Shown here: one piece after another, positions 1 through 11,800 of the stretch
How the letters are laid out: every line of letters starts with the position of its first letter
Numbering within the stretch: position 1 is the stretch's first letter
DNA from: CAWEFA01 sp963851385
GTDB taxonomy: Bacteria > Bacteroidota > Bacteroidia > Bacteroidales > DTGW01
Reading direction: 5' to 3'
Assembly (NCBI GenBank): GCA_963851385.1
Contig: CAWKPE010000026.1
Span: forward strand, 1-64,000
DNA: 64,000 nucleotides
Program-made: the position numbers and the translations under genes
Notes under the pieces: model-generated
Database searches by the model: none
The model's input: the letters and a program-made list of their open reading frames with translations, nothing else
Told to the model about the DNA's origin: nothing

Positions 1-814
1 GGAAAATTAATCGCAGCGTTACCGGTTGCGTCCTCGAAGCTTTTAAAGAAAGCAAAAAAGCAACAGCATTGATAAGTACGGAAACAGCCGGGTAAAAACA
101 GTCAATCGCCGGTAACCCAAAAAACAAATAACAAATAAATTTACAACTGTTGAATTTCAGGATACAGCCGGGCATACCATTGCCATGTTGTTAAATTTTG
201 GGTGCCATCCGGTTGTTCTTGGTCCCGATAATTCAAAAATTTCGGCTGATTACGTGTATTATGTCCGGGAAAAAGTGGAAACAGAAAAAGGAGGCATTGC
301 TTTGTTTTTTAACAGCAGGTTCGGAGACATCAACCCGCCGCCAATAAACAGTATAAATGTATACTAACGGGAAGGCGGAACATTTAAGATGGCACTGGAG
401 ATGGGACAACAACTGCCGAGGATATGCTTCAGGCAAGTTTGAATAGCGAAACCCTATCAATAGCCATAAAAACAGCAACTAAAACAATTACAATAAAAGA
501 ACTAAAATATTCCAACCGTACAGTAATATCAATATTGATTTAGGTCAGGCACAGATCGCTATGATCCCGGGAGAGCCCCTTGAAGGTTTTGCCGACGCAT
601 TGAAGCCCTGTTGCCCGGCCCTTATGCCAATGGTAATCGGGCAGACCAATGATGCAATTGGATATATCATCCCGAAAAACGAATGGAATACCTGTACAAA
701 AAATTCATATTGTCAACCTGTTACGAAGAATCTGAAAGTTCCGGTATTGAAGTAGCCGGAAAACTGGAAAGTGGTTACAAAGAATTGTTGAAAAAATGTA
801 CGTTAGGAATGTAA
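1..814 (+). pseudogene. Broken neutral/alkaline ceramidase-like gene (3' part)
   Basis: Fragments in several frames read like the neutral/alkaline non-lysosomal ceramidase N-terminal domain family. At about 166-365 a fragment contains NFGCHPVVLGPDN followed by ISADY and then GGIALFFNSRFGDINP, which matches the family's metal-site region. At about 535-735 a second fragment contains IAMIPGEPL and PMVIGQTNDAIGYIIP. A last piece (YEESESSGIEVAGKL, about 718-770) looks like the family's C-terminus and ends at TAA 812-814. The segments lie in different frames and are separated by stops, so no full enzyme can be made. The 5' end is outside the window. An intact homologue would hydrolyse the amide bond of ceramide-like lipids in the periplasm or outside the cell. 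The family call comes from recognised motifs, not a search. Confidence 0.72.
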
Positions 815-962
815 TGAACTCCTGCTTTATGCTTGCAGCTTAAACACATTCATTCCAAGACTACCCTGCAATCAGGAAGTGTTCTCATGAACAAAGTGAA
901 TAAAAACTAATGACTATAAATTTGCGTATTACATAAGAACTTAATTAACAAAACATATTCAT

Positions 963-1860
963 ATGAAATTAAACAGATATTACTTTTACATAATTCTAGT
1001 TGTTCTATCATTAAATAATTGTAAAAAAACTGAAGAACCAGAATCTTCTTTTTTACTTTTTCCAGCAGGTCGTTCTTTTTTGGGCACAAGCGGGATAGAA
1101 GCTATGAATTAACGATATCGAATCTAAACCAGATACTATTTTTGACAGTTGTGACGTTATCCGTTAAAAATTCCAAAAACAGACATGCCAAAAAGTGGTA
1201 AGATTTGTATTCAATATACCAGAAAGAAAGGAAATTTGTTTTTATTTAAAGAAGCAATTGAGAATAAAATGCAATGGATGATACTTAGTGTCATTATATG
1301 ATCCATTGCAAGAATGCTGTACCAAAAACTAAGGCAATTGAATTGACAAAAGATTATCAAAATAATATTGATAAGGCAAAACAAATTCAGCAGTTTGTAA
1401 TAAAACATTTGAAACTTCAGGTTTATAATAATTCATTTCTTGATAAAGCATCGCAAACATATGAATTAGGTTATGGGACTTGTATGAATTTTTCAAGATT
1501 ATTTGTAGCTTTATGCAGGGCAGCCAATATTCCGGCTCGTACTATTTGGGGAATTGTTTATAATAATGATGATAACATTTATGATTATCATCACCAATGG
1601 GCAGAGGTATTAGATGACAGCGGATATTGGCATCCTGCTGATTTTACCTATACAACAAACTTCGATTTAAACGATATAAGATATTTGGATTTAATATACG
1701 CAGCTGAAGAAAACACAATCATATCAAAATAATTACCGGGAGAATTGTAGTGGAAGATGCAACATATTTTAATAATTATCCTGCAACTTTGATCTGGAAA
1801 GGCGTCTGGTGTTTGAGTTGGTCTGAAAACAAACAACCAGATTATATGACTGTAGTATAA
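963..1860 (+). pseudogene. Broken transglutaminase-like lipoprotein gene
   Basis: The gene opens at ATG 963 with a lipoprotein signal (hydrophobic stretch ending LSLNNC, then KKTEEPE), but the frame stops near 1110. The longest open piece, 1298-1732, holds a transglutaminase-like core. The nucleophile Cys lies in GYGTCMNFSRLF, followed by AANIPARTIWG, the His in YHHQWAEV and the Asp in WHPADFTY, giving the usual Cys-His-Asp order. After the stop at 1732 the reading continues in another frame (GRIVVEDATYFNN through SENKQPDYMTVV) to TAA 1858-1860. At least two frameshifts separate the signal, the core and the C-terminus, so it is probably inactive. The intact ancestor would have been a periplasmic or surface-anchored transglutaminase/protease-fold protein of unknown substrate. 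Confidence 0.75.
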
Positions 1861-2164
1861 TACCTATGATTTTTGAATATTAACCCGCTCTTGAAGCGTC
1901 TGCGCTATAGGTGTGACATTTTATTTAAACCCTCAAATTTACATCTAACTTCATCGTATTTACAAAAAACTTCAATGAATATTGACATTTTAGGGTTATT
2001 TTGTGAACCATAAAAACTTTATTGTCGTCGAGCGTCTTCAGACGCGAAATAGTATAAAGTACAAGTATTATATATATAAGTTGTTTTTGAATGTAGCACA
2101 AGTCAGAAAGTATACTTGCGCTATAAAGAGCATTTTAAAATCCAGTAGATAATTCTAAATGTTG
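1861..2164. repeat. Gene-free gap with palindromic repeat fragments
   Basis: No coding signal was seen. The gap contains a perfect hairpin GCGTCT-TC-AGACGC at 2032-2045. It also contains an imperfect palindrome at about 2095-2126 with arms AGCACAAGT and ACTTGCGCT. The same arms flank the insertion sequence at 41.8-43.4 kb, so this looks like an uninterrupted, diverged relative of the repeat into which that element inserted. Confidence 0.5.
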
Positions 2165-5154
2165 TCAGGGATTATTATGTTCTATTGCCTTTAATACCTG
2201 GAGAGCCTTCTTGTTGTTAGGGTCGATTTCACGTCTTTATGCAGAAATATAGAAGCTACTTGAAAATTCTTTTCTTTATAATAAATCATACCCATTTTTA
2301 GAGCGCCTTTTGCATCTTTTGGGAAACGGGCCATAACCTGTTGATACACTTTTTTTGCTTCATCGAAGTTACCAAGGTTATAATATACTGAACCCAGAAA
2401 ATCCCACGATGGTAAGAGTTTGGGATCAATATCAATTGCTTTGTGGCACCAAAATATTGCGTCGTCATACCTTGCTCGCGATACGTTCAACATTACCATC
2501 GACCTTGCACATTCAATTGAATTTGGGTTTAGTTGATGCGCTTTGTTTAAAAGCCGCTCGGCATGGTTAAACATGAATTTATTAATATATAAATTGCCTA
2601 AACTGTCGTACAAAATAGCAAGTTTTTTTTCATCAATAGGTGATACTAAAGTTGGTTCATTTACTAAAGGCAAAATTAAAACTGTGTCAGCTGATTCGAG
2701 GGTATCATAAAGTAAGTTTAATTGCTTGTGCATTTCTTCACTTGTATGGAACATCCCTAATGGTGCGTTAAACTCAATAAATGGATAATCATCGGTATTG
2801 AGGATGGCATTACCGCTAAAGCGCAAAAGCGCATCTCTATCGAGAATGGCGTTGCTGACAAACGATAATGGGTCGTCAATGCCATAAGCTATCAAGTCTT
2901 CACGAGGCCCGGGTAAAGTGTACAATTTTCTTATTTTGGCCATATTTAGCTGTATCGAAGTTCGACTTCCCAATAAGATCACGTCACCTGCCTGTGTTGC
3001 AGAATTAGTTGAGTTTTGATAATAAGGCGGTACTATCCAAAGGGATGCTTCAGGGAATACTGAGCAAAAAGTTTTAACTTGCGATTGCATGACCTTTAGG
3101 GGCATATCATAAATATGAAACCATTGACAGAAGATACCATTTTTATTTAGCCGTGAAAGCCCACTTTCGTAGAATTCAAGTGTAAAAAGGTTGGATACTC
3201 CTGTTATCCATGGGTTTGATGGCTCAGAAATGATGACATCATATTGAATAGCTGAAGTTAAAAGTACATTACGGCCGTCTTTGAAGAATATACGAAAGTC
3301 GGGAATCCTGATATACTTTGCGGTTAACTTTGGCGAATAAAATGCCGGTTTCATAAACTGAAGGTTCAATCTCTACAACATCTAAAGTATCTAATGGATA
3401 CATGCTCGCAGTTCCGGCAGTACATCCACTTCCCCAACCAATCACAAGCGCCTTTTTAGGATTAGGATGAAGTGCCAATGGTATATGTGCCAGAAGTTTT
3501 TGTGTAATCATATCGATTCCTGTACCTGCATCGAGCTTACCGTTAACTGAAAGATAACGTTCAAGTTCATTTTGTTCTGTAACTGCAACTACACCTTCAG
3601 TGCCTTCTTTGTAATAACAATATTTTACGGTTGCTTTTAAAAAAATTTAAGACATGGCTGTCATCTGGTTGACTTTCTCTTAGCTGAAACCCATATTTAT
3701 AAATGCCCGAAGTCATTATTAAAGGATCCCAGGGATTCCAATAATAAACCCAATATTACAATACATGCAATAATAAAAGCACAAAAAAAGGCCCGAAAAA
3801 AATTTCCCCAATTGACTAAGTTGGTTTAATAACACAATCCCCATAATTAAAGGAAGGACAATACCGCAAGATATAGCTTTTTTGTAAGCCTAAAAAAGGG
3901 ATGAGGACAAAACCTGTTGCAAGTGCACCTATAAGAGTACCAAATGTATTCCATGCATACAATTTGGCTGAGGCCTTTCGGGAATTTTCCTGCTCGTTCG
4001 TGTTTCCACTGATAAGATGGAGCAATAGACGGAAAAATGAACCCGAACGCGGTGGTCATAGGTACCATTACAATGAAGCATAAGGAAAAATCCTATGACT
4101 TGATGTGCAACGAAAGTAATAGGGAATGTGTTCATCATGCTAAAATATAAAAGTGGCAATCGGCCAATTGCCAAAGTGCTTAATAGAGTGCCGGCACAGA
4201 TTATCAAGAGCAGAATCGTAAGCAGAAAACTTGGATTCTTAAGACATTGCCATACTTTTCTCATAAATCCAGGTTCCGAACACCAATCCAACTAAAAATG
4301 AAACTAGCATCAGGTTAAAAGAGTAAATTGAAGAACCAATAACCAGAGCAAACGAGCGACTCCATAATATTTCCAGACAGAAAGAAGTTGCACCAATTAA
4401 CGTAGCAATTGCAATAAAAGTCCATTGATATTTACTTCCAATTGCCGTTTGCAATTTCGTCAGTTGATACTTTTGGTTTTTCAGATGAAAAGGCAATTGG
4501 TTTATGTGACGAGAACCTAAAGCACATAACATAAATGCAATCAAATTTATAGAAACTGCAATACCATATGTTTGGATAGTCCCAACAAAGGAAATAAAAT
4601 ATATGTTGTAACCAAAACTCCAGTAACTCCTCCTAATGTATTCATTCGATAAAGTTTAGAAAGAACTGCATGCTTGAGATGTTTTACGGGAGAGAACTTC
4701 AACTAAAAGAGGCACAGTAGCACCCATCAAAAGGGTAGGCAAAAGGATGATCAAACCGAAAATAAAATACTTAAAGGGACTTCCATATTGATGTAAGTGT
4801 ATAGTTCTCAGAAAATTTCCCCAAAACTCCAGGTAAAAGCTGAAGAAGAACGAAATGCGAAAATTGCGGTAATTCCAATAAATGTTTCAACAATGGCATA
4901 AGTCCTAAGCGGATTTTTTATCTTTATCCTGACCAATTAAGGCACTTCCTAATGCTATTCCGCCCATATAGGTGGCAAGAATTACTGTAATGGCATGGGT
5001 TGTATTGCCAAAAATAAGGCCGAAAGGATCGCATCCAAAGTGATTCGTATATGAGTGCTGCTGCCCCTGAGAAAAAGGTCATTATAGGTAAAATTCCATT
5101 GATACTTTGAAAAATATTAGAAGAAGGTACTGATTTGAAAAATTGTTTAGTCAT
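2165..5154 (-). pseudogene. Broken fused transporter / spermidine-synthase-like / TPR gene
   Basis: Read leftward from ATG 5154, the pieces follow the order of a fused MFS/spermidine synthase. First comes an N-terminal membrane part (FFSGAAALIYESLWMRS, then in another frame FGLIFGNTTHAITVILATY) and more membrane helices between about 4540 and 3850. A SAM-binding motif follows (ALVIGWGSGCTAGTASMY, about 3270-3511). A spermidine-synthase fold comes next (QYDVIISEPSNPWITGVSNLF and FCQWFHIYDM), then C-terminal TPR repeats (AKKVYQQVMARFPKDAKGA). The largest open piece is 2191-3369. A frameshift near 2230 hides the natural end, which reads EIDPNNKKALQVLKAIEHNNP and stops at 2165-2167. With at least five frame changes the gene cannot make one protein. 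Such fusions are common in Bacteroidota, but the physiological substrate is not established. Confidence 0.78.
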
Positions 5155-5890
5155 GTCAAAATAAATTTTAATAAATTTTATTCTAGATTTCCTTTATATA
5201 ATCTTTTAAATAGAGTTCATGGCTCTAAAATAAATAATTATATTGTATTTCAAAAAACTATATACAATATACTACTTTAACTTCGCCAAAGAAAGCTTAT
5301 CTATTATGAATAAATGATTGGAATAGATTACAATTAAGTAATTATTATTTTCAATTGTATCACAATTAGTTCTACTTTGAAAGATTGACATATTTTGGTG
5401 TTTTGGAGCTTTGGCGCCTACGCTAAAGTTCCAGCGTCAGCGTGGTGGCATAATAAAGATTGCAACCAAAACACTAAGGCACAAAATATCACCAAAAAGA
5501 AAAATACAAGAAATATTTCAAATCTGTCAAAGTAGAATTAGAAGTCCTACTCTATAATGAGGAAAACTAATATTAACTAAAATAACAAATAAGAAAACCA
5601 TTCTTGAAATTCTTTATCACATACGCTTGTTTTACCCAGGGGAATTTTTTTGTTCATCCTTAAAAGAATATTTCGAGAATGAAGTTATGATTAAAATCGA
5701 TAATGCAATTATGGTAGTTCTTAATATTTAGCTACGATGTTTTCACCTTACCCCGGCCCTCTCCCAAAGGAGAGGGAAATTCTCTGTGACTCTCTGTGAT
5801 AATTTTCTCTGTGTTACTCTGTGGTCATAGAATTTTGAAGAATTCATACATTCAACGTATCATTCATTTTCAAATTTTCTCATTTTCAAA
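5155..5890. repeat. Long gene-free gap with dispersed-repeat remnants
   Basis: No gene was seen in about 730 bases. An imperfect inverted repeat has its arms at 5390-5406 and 5466-5489 (ATATTTTG ... GTGTTTTGG type), with a GC-richer centre (about 5410-5450). At 5757-5776 there is a perfect hairpin CCCTCTCC-CAAA-GGAGAGGG. It belongs to a sequence commonly found as intergenic repeats in many bacteria and often mis-translated as PSPKERG. It is followed by CTCTGTG-rich repeats up to about 5825. The gap lies between the broken spermidine-synthase gene and the end of the alpha-2-macroglobulin gene. Confidence 0.55.
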
Positions 5891-8800
5891 TTATTTAATA
5901 GTCACCCTCACTCCTTCGGAATGGCTTGTAAATTCCGGTGCATACATGCATTGTATGGTTGTTATGCCGTTTGAAAAATTTCCGTAATGCGTTATGCGCA
6001 ATGGATATTCAAATACGTATGTTCCTTTGGGCAGCCAGCTGAAAAAGAAATTTGTTGCAGCGTCTCTCGTGCTTTCATAATACCCTAGATTGTCTTGCCA
6101 TTTGTATTCCGACAGCACATTAATTGGTTCAAAACCTGCGGCGCGCATATCTTTCATGTGAACATATTCCATGTCACGATCAACGCGAAGCTCAATTCGT
6201 GCTTTGATCAAATCACCGGGTTTGAGGTGCGTGGTATCTGAAACTGGCACTATAACCGGCCCTGATGAAGTAATTCTTTCGACAAATAACTTTTTATTTA
6301 GTTTCAACGGTGTTTCAGCCGAAGTGATTTTTTCGAGTTGTTCAAAGTATTGCCAATAGAGCGCTCCCCAGCTTACACCTTCGGTTTTCTTACTGACAGT
6401 GACCGTTGCCATTTCAGGTTTTATTGCATCGCCGATCCATGAAGTTTTGAAATAACCTGTTCCTGCTTCTACTTTAATATCGGGCATTTTTTGAGGTTCA
6501 ATTTTCATATTTCCTACGGTTATTTCAACCGGTTCGGTTTCATCCAGCCATTTTGTACCTCTTAGTAATAAAGCGTAACAGGCTTCAACCGTGGCTTTGG
6601 TTGTTTTCCAATCCTGAGTCTGTTTTTGTTTGATCAACCATACTTTCATTTCATTTACCGAAGATGAGTCATGAGCAACTTCATCAAATGCTTCAATCAT
6701 CATGGCTTCTGTTTCAATTGGAGCCTGATACCAGTACCAACCCCAGTCAACGTTCCAATACATACCCAGTTCTTCTGAGTACAACGCATGCTCTTTGATC
6801 GATTTAATTATCGCTGCAGGATTTTTCGAATCGTTATTTCTATTAAGCGCCAATGCTATCATTGCCTCTAAATAGAAGCCATTTGCAAGCCAGTACTTCT
6901 GTGCCTGTGAGATATAATAATCAACTGCTTCTTTGGTTTGTTTGTCCATAGATAAATCTTTGAAAAAACTCCTGGCGTAGAGATAATGAATTTCCGTATA
7001 TCCGAGATGATTGTCATTAAGATTTATTAAGCCTGCTTTGGCAAGTCTCAAAAGTTCTCTATAGTCTTCAACAATCCTGTAATCGGTATAGCGAACTGCA
7101 TTTTTCAACATGTTCCAGGTCTTATTGTCTTCACGGACATTTTTTATTCCCAGGTGATCGAGCTTACCCATACCGCAAACAATGTGTTGCGTGATGTAGC
7201 GATCATCGGGCATACCCTGGAACCAGGGAAAACCTCCATTTGATGCCTGCATTTTCTCAAGTTTATCGAGAGCACGTCCCAGTTCATCTGCCATTCGGTT
7301 CAAATCGAACAAAAGTGCTACACGTTGTTTGCGTGCTGACTCATCTTTAGCATCCAGCACCCAGGGTGTTTCTTCAAGCATCAAGCTTTTCAGCTCCTGG
7401 TTCTTTTCTAGGTTTGAAAGCAATGCATCCGGAGTAATATTTTTCCATGAATCGAATACCTGTTTAATCCGGGGACTTGAATTGGCAATGTGCGATGCAA
7501 TGCTGTTGGCATAGAACCTGCTGAAAGTTTGTTCTGCACATTCGTAAGGATATTCCATAAGGTACGGTAATGCTTGTATTGCATACCATGCAGGATTTGA
7601 AGTATATTCAAGCGTGAGCTTTTGGTTTCGAAGAGTAGAGGAGGTGTTATGAGCAAGTTTTTCAAGAATGAAAGTTTTTGTTTGTTTGCCTTTTAATGGA
7701 AGCGGCATTGTTTCTGTTACCAGCATGCGATCGGTCAACACCGGCAAGCTCATCTCTTCACCATCGCTAAAATTACCTGCTTTGGCAACAACGCGATAGG
7801 TAACCGCCTGGAGGCTTTCGGGAATGATTATTTTCCAGTTTAAATTGATGCTTCTACTAGTTGAAGATTGGAGACCGGAGTCCGGAGACCGTAGACCGGA
7901 TATTGAATTTCCGGTTTCCGGTTTCCGGTTTCCATTTATTGAAAAACTCTGAGTTGCATTTATATTTTGCATCTCCCTATCTATCGGTTTCATTGTTGTT
8001 GCATCAAAAAGCATAAGTTGGGCGGCACCGTTAAGGTCTTTGTCTGATAAGCTGGTTACTTTGGCTGTAAAAGTCATGGTGTCGCCTTCGCGGAAAAAAC
8101 GCGGTGCGTTAGGCGTAACCATAAGGTCTTTTTGAGTTACCAGTTCATTTTCAGTTAAACCATATTTCAAATCTTTTGTATGAGCAAATCCAAACATTTT
8201 CCATTTTGTAAGTGCTTCGGGCATGGTAAAATTGACAAGCACTTCACCGTTTTCATCTGTTTGTAAATGCGGGTAAAAGAAAGCAGTTTCGTTCAGGTTG
8301 GTACGTGCTGAAACCGAAGTAAGATCGACTTTTTCTTGCGGTGGTGCTGGAGGTTGAAGATTATTATTTTCAGATTTCTCATCTTCTCCGCCTCCATCTC
8401 CACCGTCTTTTTTAGCTGCTTTCAATTTTTTTTCTGCAACAGGAGCCATTGAGCTTTTAAGGCTGCTTGTTCCTCTAATGGCGATTTTATTGCTTGAGCC
8501 GTATACAATGGCACCCACTGATTGTGATTCAACAGCATCTTCCGCCATATAAAATTTACTGTAATAATGGTAATAGTAACTAAACCAGTTAAGATAGTAA
8601 TAGCTCCTGTAATAACCAAAATTATAACTGTCGCGGGAATCGAATGTGACTCGCTGAAGATTTGCATCCTGGAAACAATTCGTGCTGTTCCATCCCAGTG
8701 ATGGAGAGTAATACGGGTAGATACCGAAGTCGAATGAATGTTTTACAAATGCATCGAGAGAAGCATCGTATAGAGTTGCTACCATCTCTGCAGCTACTTT

Positions 8801-11800
8801 GTCGCCGTCCTTTCCGCTGATTCTTAATTTCCATTGCTCTTTTTCTCCCGGTTGTAATTTGTTTCGAAAGGTCTCGAATTTAATATCGAGCATTTTATTA
8901 GTGAAGGGAACAATTATGGTTTCATTATGCATGTACAACCTGTTATTTCTGATAAAAGTATAATGAATACCAATATTTCCGCGATAATCTTCTTTCAAAG
9001 GAATTTCATGCAGCAATTGTTCATTATTAATATTTATCCATTTCTTATCAATAATATTTTCGTCCAATTCAGTCTCAGTCAATACCCAGGTTTTTTCATA
9101 GCCGGAACCGGCAATATATTGCGCTTGTTCACCCGGCTCACCAGAGCTTTTAATCATGGTGAACCAATCCGTTGTTTGCAATGGCAGGTTTTTATTATTC
9201 ATGTCGAATACAGTAAAATAAAATGATTGGTCAACATCACTTCCATACTTGTCTTTGGATTTCATAACAATTTTGTACATCCCGTCTTTCCATTTTGGCA
9301 GATGCGAAAGATTTATTTTTTTGTCATTTGCAGTATTGAAAGTTGTTTCCATAATGTTGTTTTCAGTTTCCCAGGTCGCAGGATTGTTTTCATCATTATA
9401 TAAATCATTTGGAAATTCTTTATAAAAATCTTCTTTTGTCATTGCAAACTTATCGGGTTTGTTCCATTTGCGATCACGAAAAACTTTCTCAGGACTTTTT
9501 AATTTATAAACAGAAAGAGTTCCTGAAGCCGGAACAAAATCACCGTTTAGATTTTGAGTAGAAATTGTAAAAGTTGAATTTTCAGTTTTTACAAGTTTTG
9601 CCGGAATATTAGTGGCTAATATGAGTGCTTTATAGCCAACGTTAATATCCTCAGTATTGCTATGAGTTTCGCCGTTTACATCAATTACATCGGCAAATAT
9701 TTTAAAATTAAAGATTGGATCGGACGAGGCAGGAATAGCAACGTCAGGAACTGCTTTAAAATTAATTTCGAATTCACCATTTTCATTGGTTTTAACTTTG
9801 CCATGAATAATTTCTTTTTCGGGTGAAGTTGGTCGTGGGCACCACCAGTAATCGTACCACCAGGGATAACGCGTTTGCCTGACTACACGGTAGCTAACGG
9901 TTGCATTATCAATATTGGCACCGGAATAGGCAGTTGCGCGTCCGGGAACATTGAGTATCTCTCCCAATTTATAAGTGCTTCGTAAAGTGTCGAATTTAAC
10001 TTCAAATTTTGGACGTTTGTAATCTTCAACAGATATATAAGTGCTACCGTAACCGTTTATAATTGTCATCTTACCATTAAGTCCTTTTGAGGGTGCTGTG
10101 AATGTACCATTGAATGTGCCAAAATCATTTGTCGTCAATTCAATTTCACCAGCCTTCTGCCAGTTCACATCCATAAGTTGAACAGTAGTATGGAAATTTG
10201 TAATGATTTTATTTTTCTTCCAACCGTCGGTTTCAATTACAATACCTTTGAAATAAACGGTCTGGCCCGGCCTGTATATTGCCCTGTCCGTAAAGAAAAA
10301 AGTCCTGTATGTTTTTTCCTTTTTATAGTCATACGAATAGTTGTAAAAAGAAAATTCAGGATACCAGAAGTTATAATCATTAGTACTCCAGGTATCGCCA
10401 TTATATGAAAAATCTATGTAATACTGATTATTTCCAGTTTCTTTGAATGATGTCGTAAAGTGTCCCATTGAATCAGTAATAAAACTGCCTACAAATCTGG
10501 GTTTGTAATTTCTGTCGGAATAGTCGTAGTTATTGCTCCAGCATTCGGCTTTAACCCCTTTAATTGGAGCACCTGTTTTACGATGTAACACATAAAAATC
10601 AAAGCTTCCGTCTTTGTTTTGGCGATGAATATAGCTGATGTTGGTAACAACTGTCAAACCATAGTTTACTACATTATTGTGAAAATCCATGTTGTTGCTG
10701 GTACCTGCCAAAATAAAATACAAGCCTTTTTCGCACTCGGGAATTTTAACTTCTGCTGAGTGATTCTGGTAATCGTTATCATTTGGTAATAAAGAATAAA
10801 ATGGCGTGAAAAGCTTTTGCTTTTTGAAATGATTTATAATAAAAGTATCCTGTTGAACATATACGTTCTCACTGTTTTTATTATACTCCTTTCTTAAATT
10901 TTCCAATTCTCTATAAGAAGTTTTATAAATCCTGAAGAAAGCGGTATCTGTATTTCTGTAATTCAACAGTGCCCTAAAAGGTTCGCCAGGTATGTTTTCT
11001 TTCTCAACAGTTAGATTTATATTTTTACTGTCAATTTTTTCAATAAACCTTTCGCAATCACTTGACACGTAGTCATATTTTTTCATTATTTCCAGGCATT
11101 TTTCACGTGCTGTCTTCTTGAACCATTTATGAATTTCAGATACATTTGGATTATAAGTACAGCCGATGTCATAAAGCTTTTGAATAATTCTTAATTCCAC
11201 AAGAGCTTCTGTTTTTATGTTGTGACATTTCTTTTTAAGAAAGTAAAGATTATTGAGATACAAACTGTCTTTGATGTCACTGGTGGAATTATTATAAACA
11301 AAATCAAGCCTTTTAATATCGGCATCTATAAAAGCGATAGGAGATGTATCGTTCTGATGAAATTTTAAAATATCCTGAAACAGTTTAATCGCGTAATATT
11401 TAAAAGACATACTGTCGTCAGATTGAACATTTAGATTTACAAAAGAATCGGCAGGTAAAAAATAATTTTCGTTGTTAATAACAAATTCGTTAATTGGAAC
11501 AGTTAATTCTGCTTCCTGGTTCATAAAAAAATCAATGGCCCGATGTGCAAGAAAATCATATAAGGTGGGCCTGACCGGGACATCATCTTTGTAATAATTA
11601 ATTAAAATATATTTGAAATTATCAATATTGGTCTTTTTAAGCTTATCATTTTCCAGGAGTGAAGCTTTATATTGATAAATTACTCTTGCTACTATTTTGT
11701 TTAAATCCCATGTTCTGATATCATCCAGCTTGAAATCAACGGTCTGGCTCCGGTTATAAAATTTATAACGGTTATTTTCAAAATACCACCAGTACATTTC

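Noticed and set aside
2165..5154. Several separate small membrane genes
   Set aside because: The pieces follow the domain order of one fused gene in shifting frames, so they are fragments of a single pseudogene.
5747..5830. Short ORF through the GC-rich hairpin
   Set aside because: It is the well-known repeat that gives PSPKERG-type false proteins.
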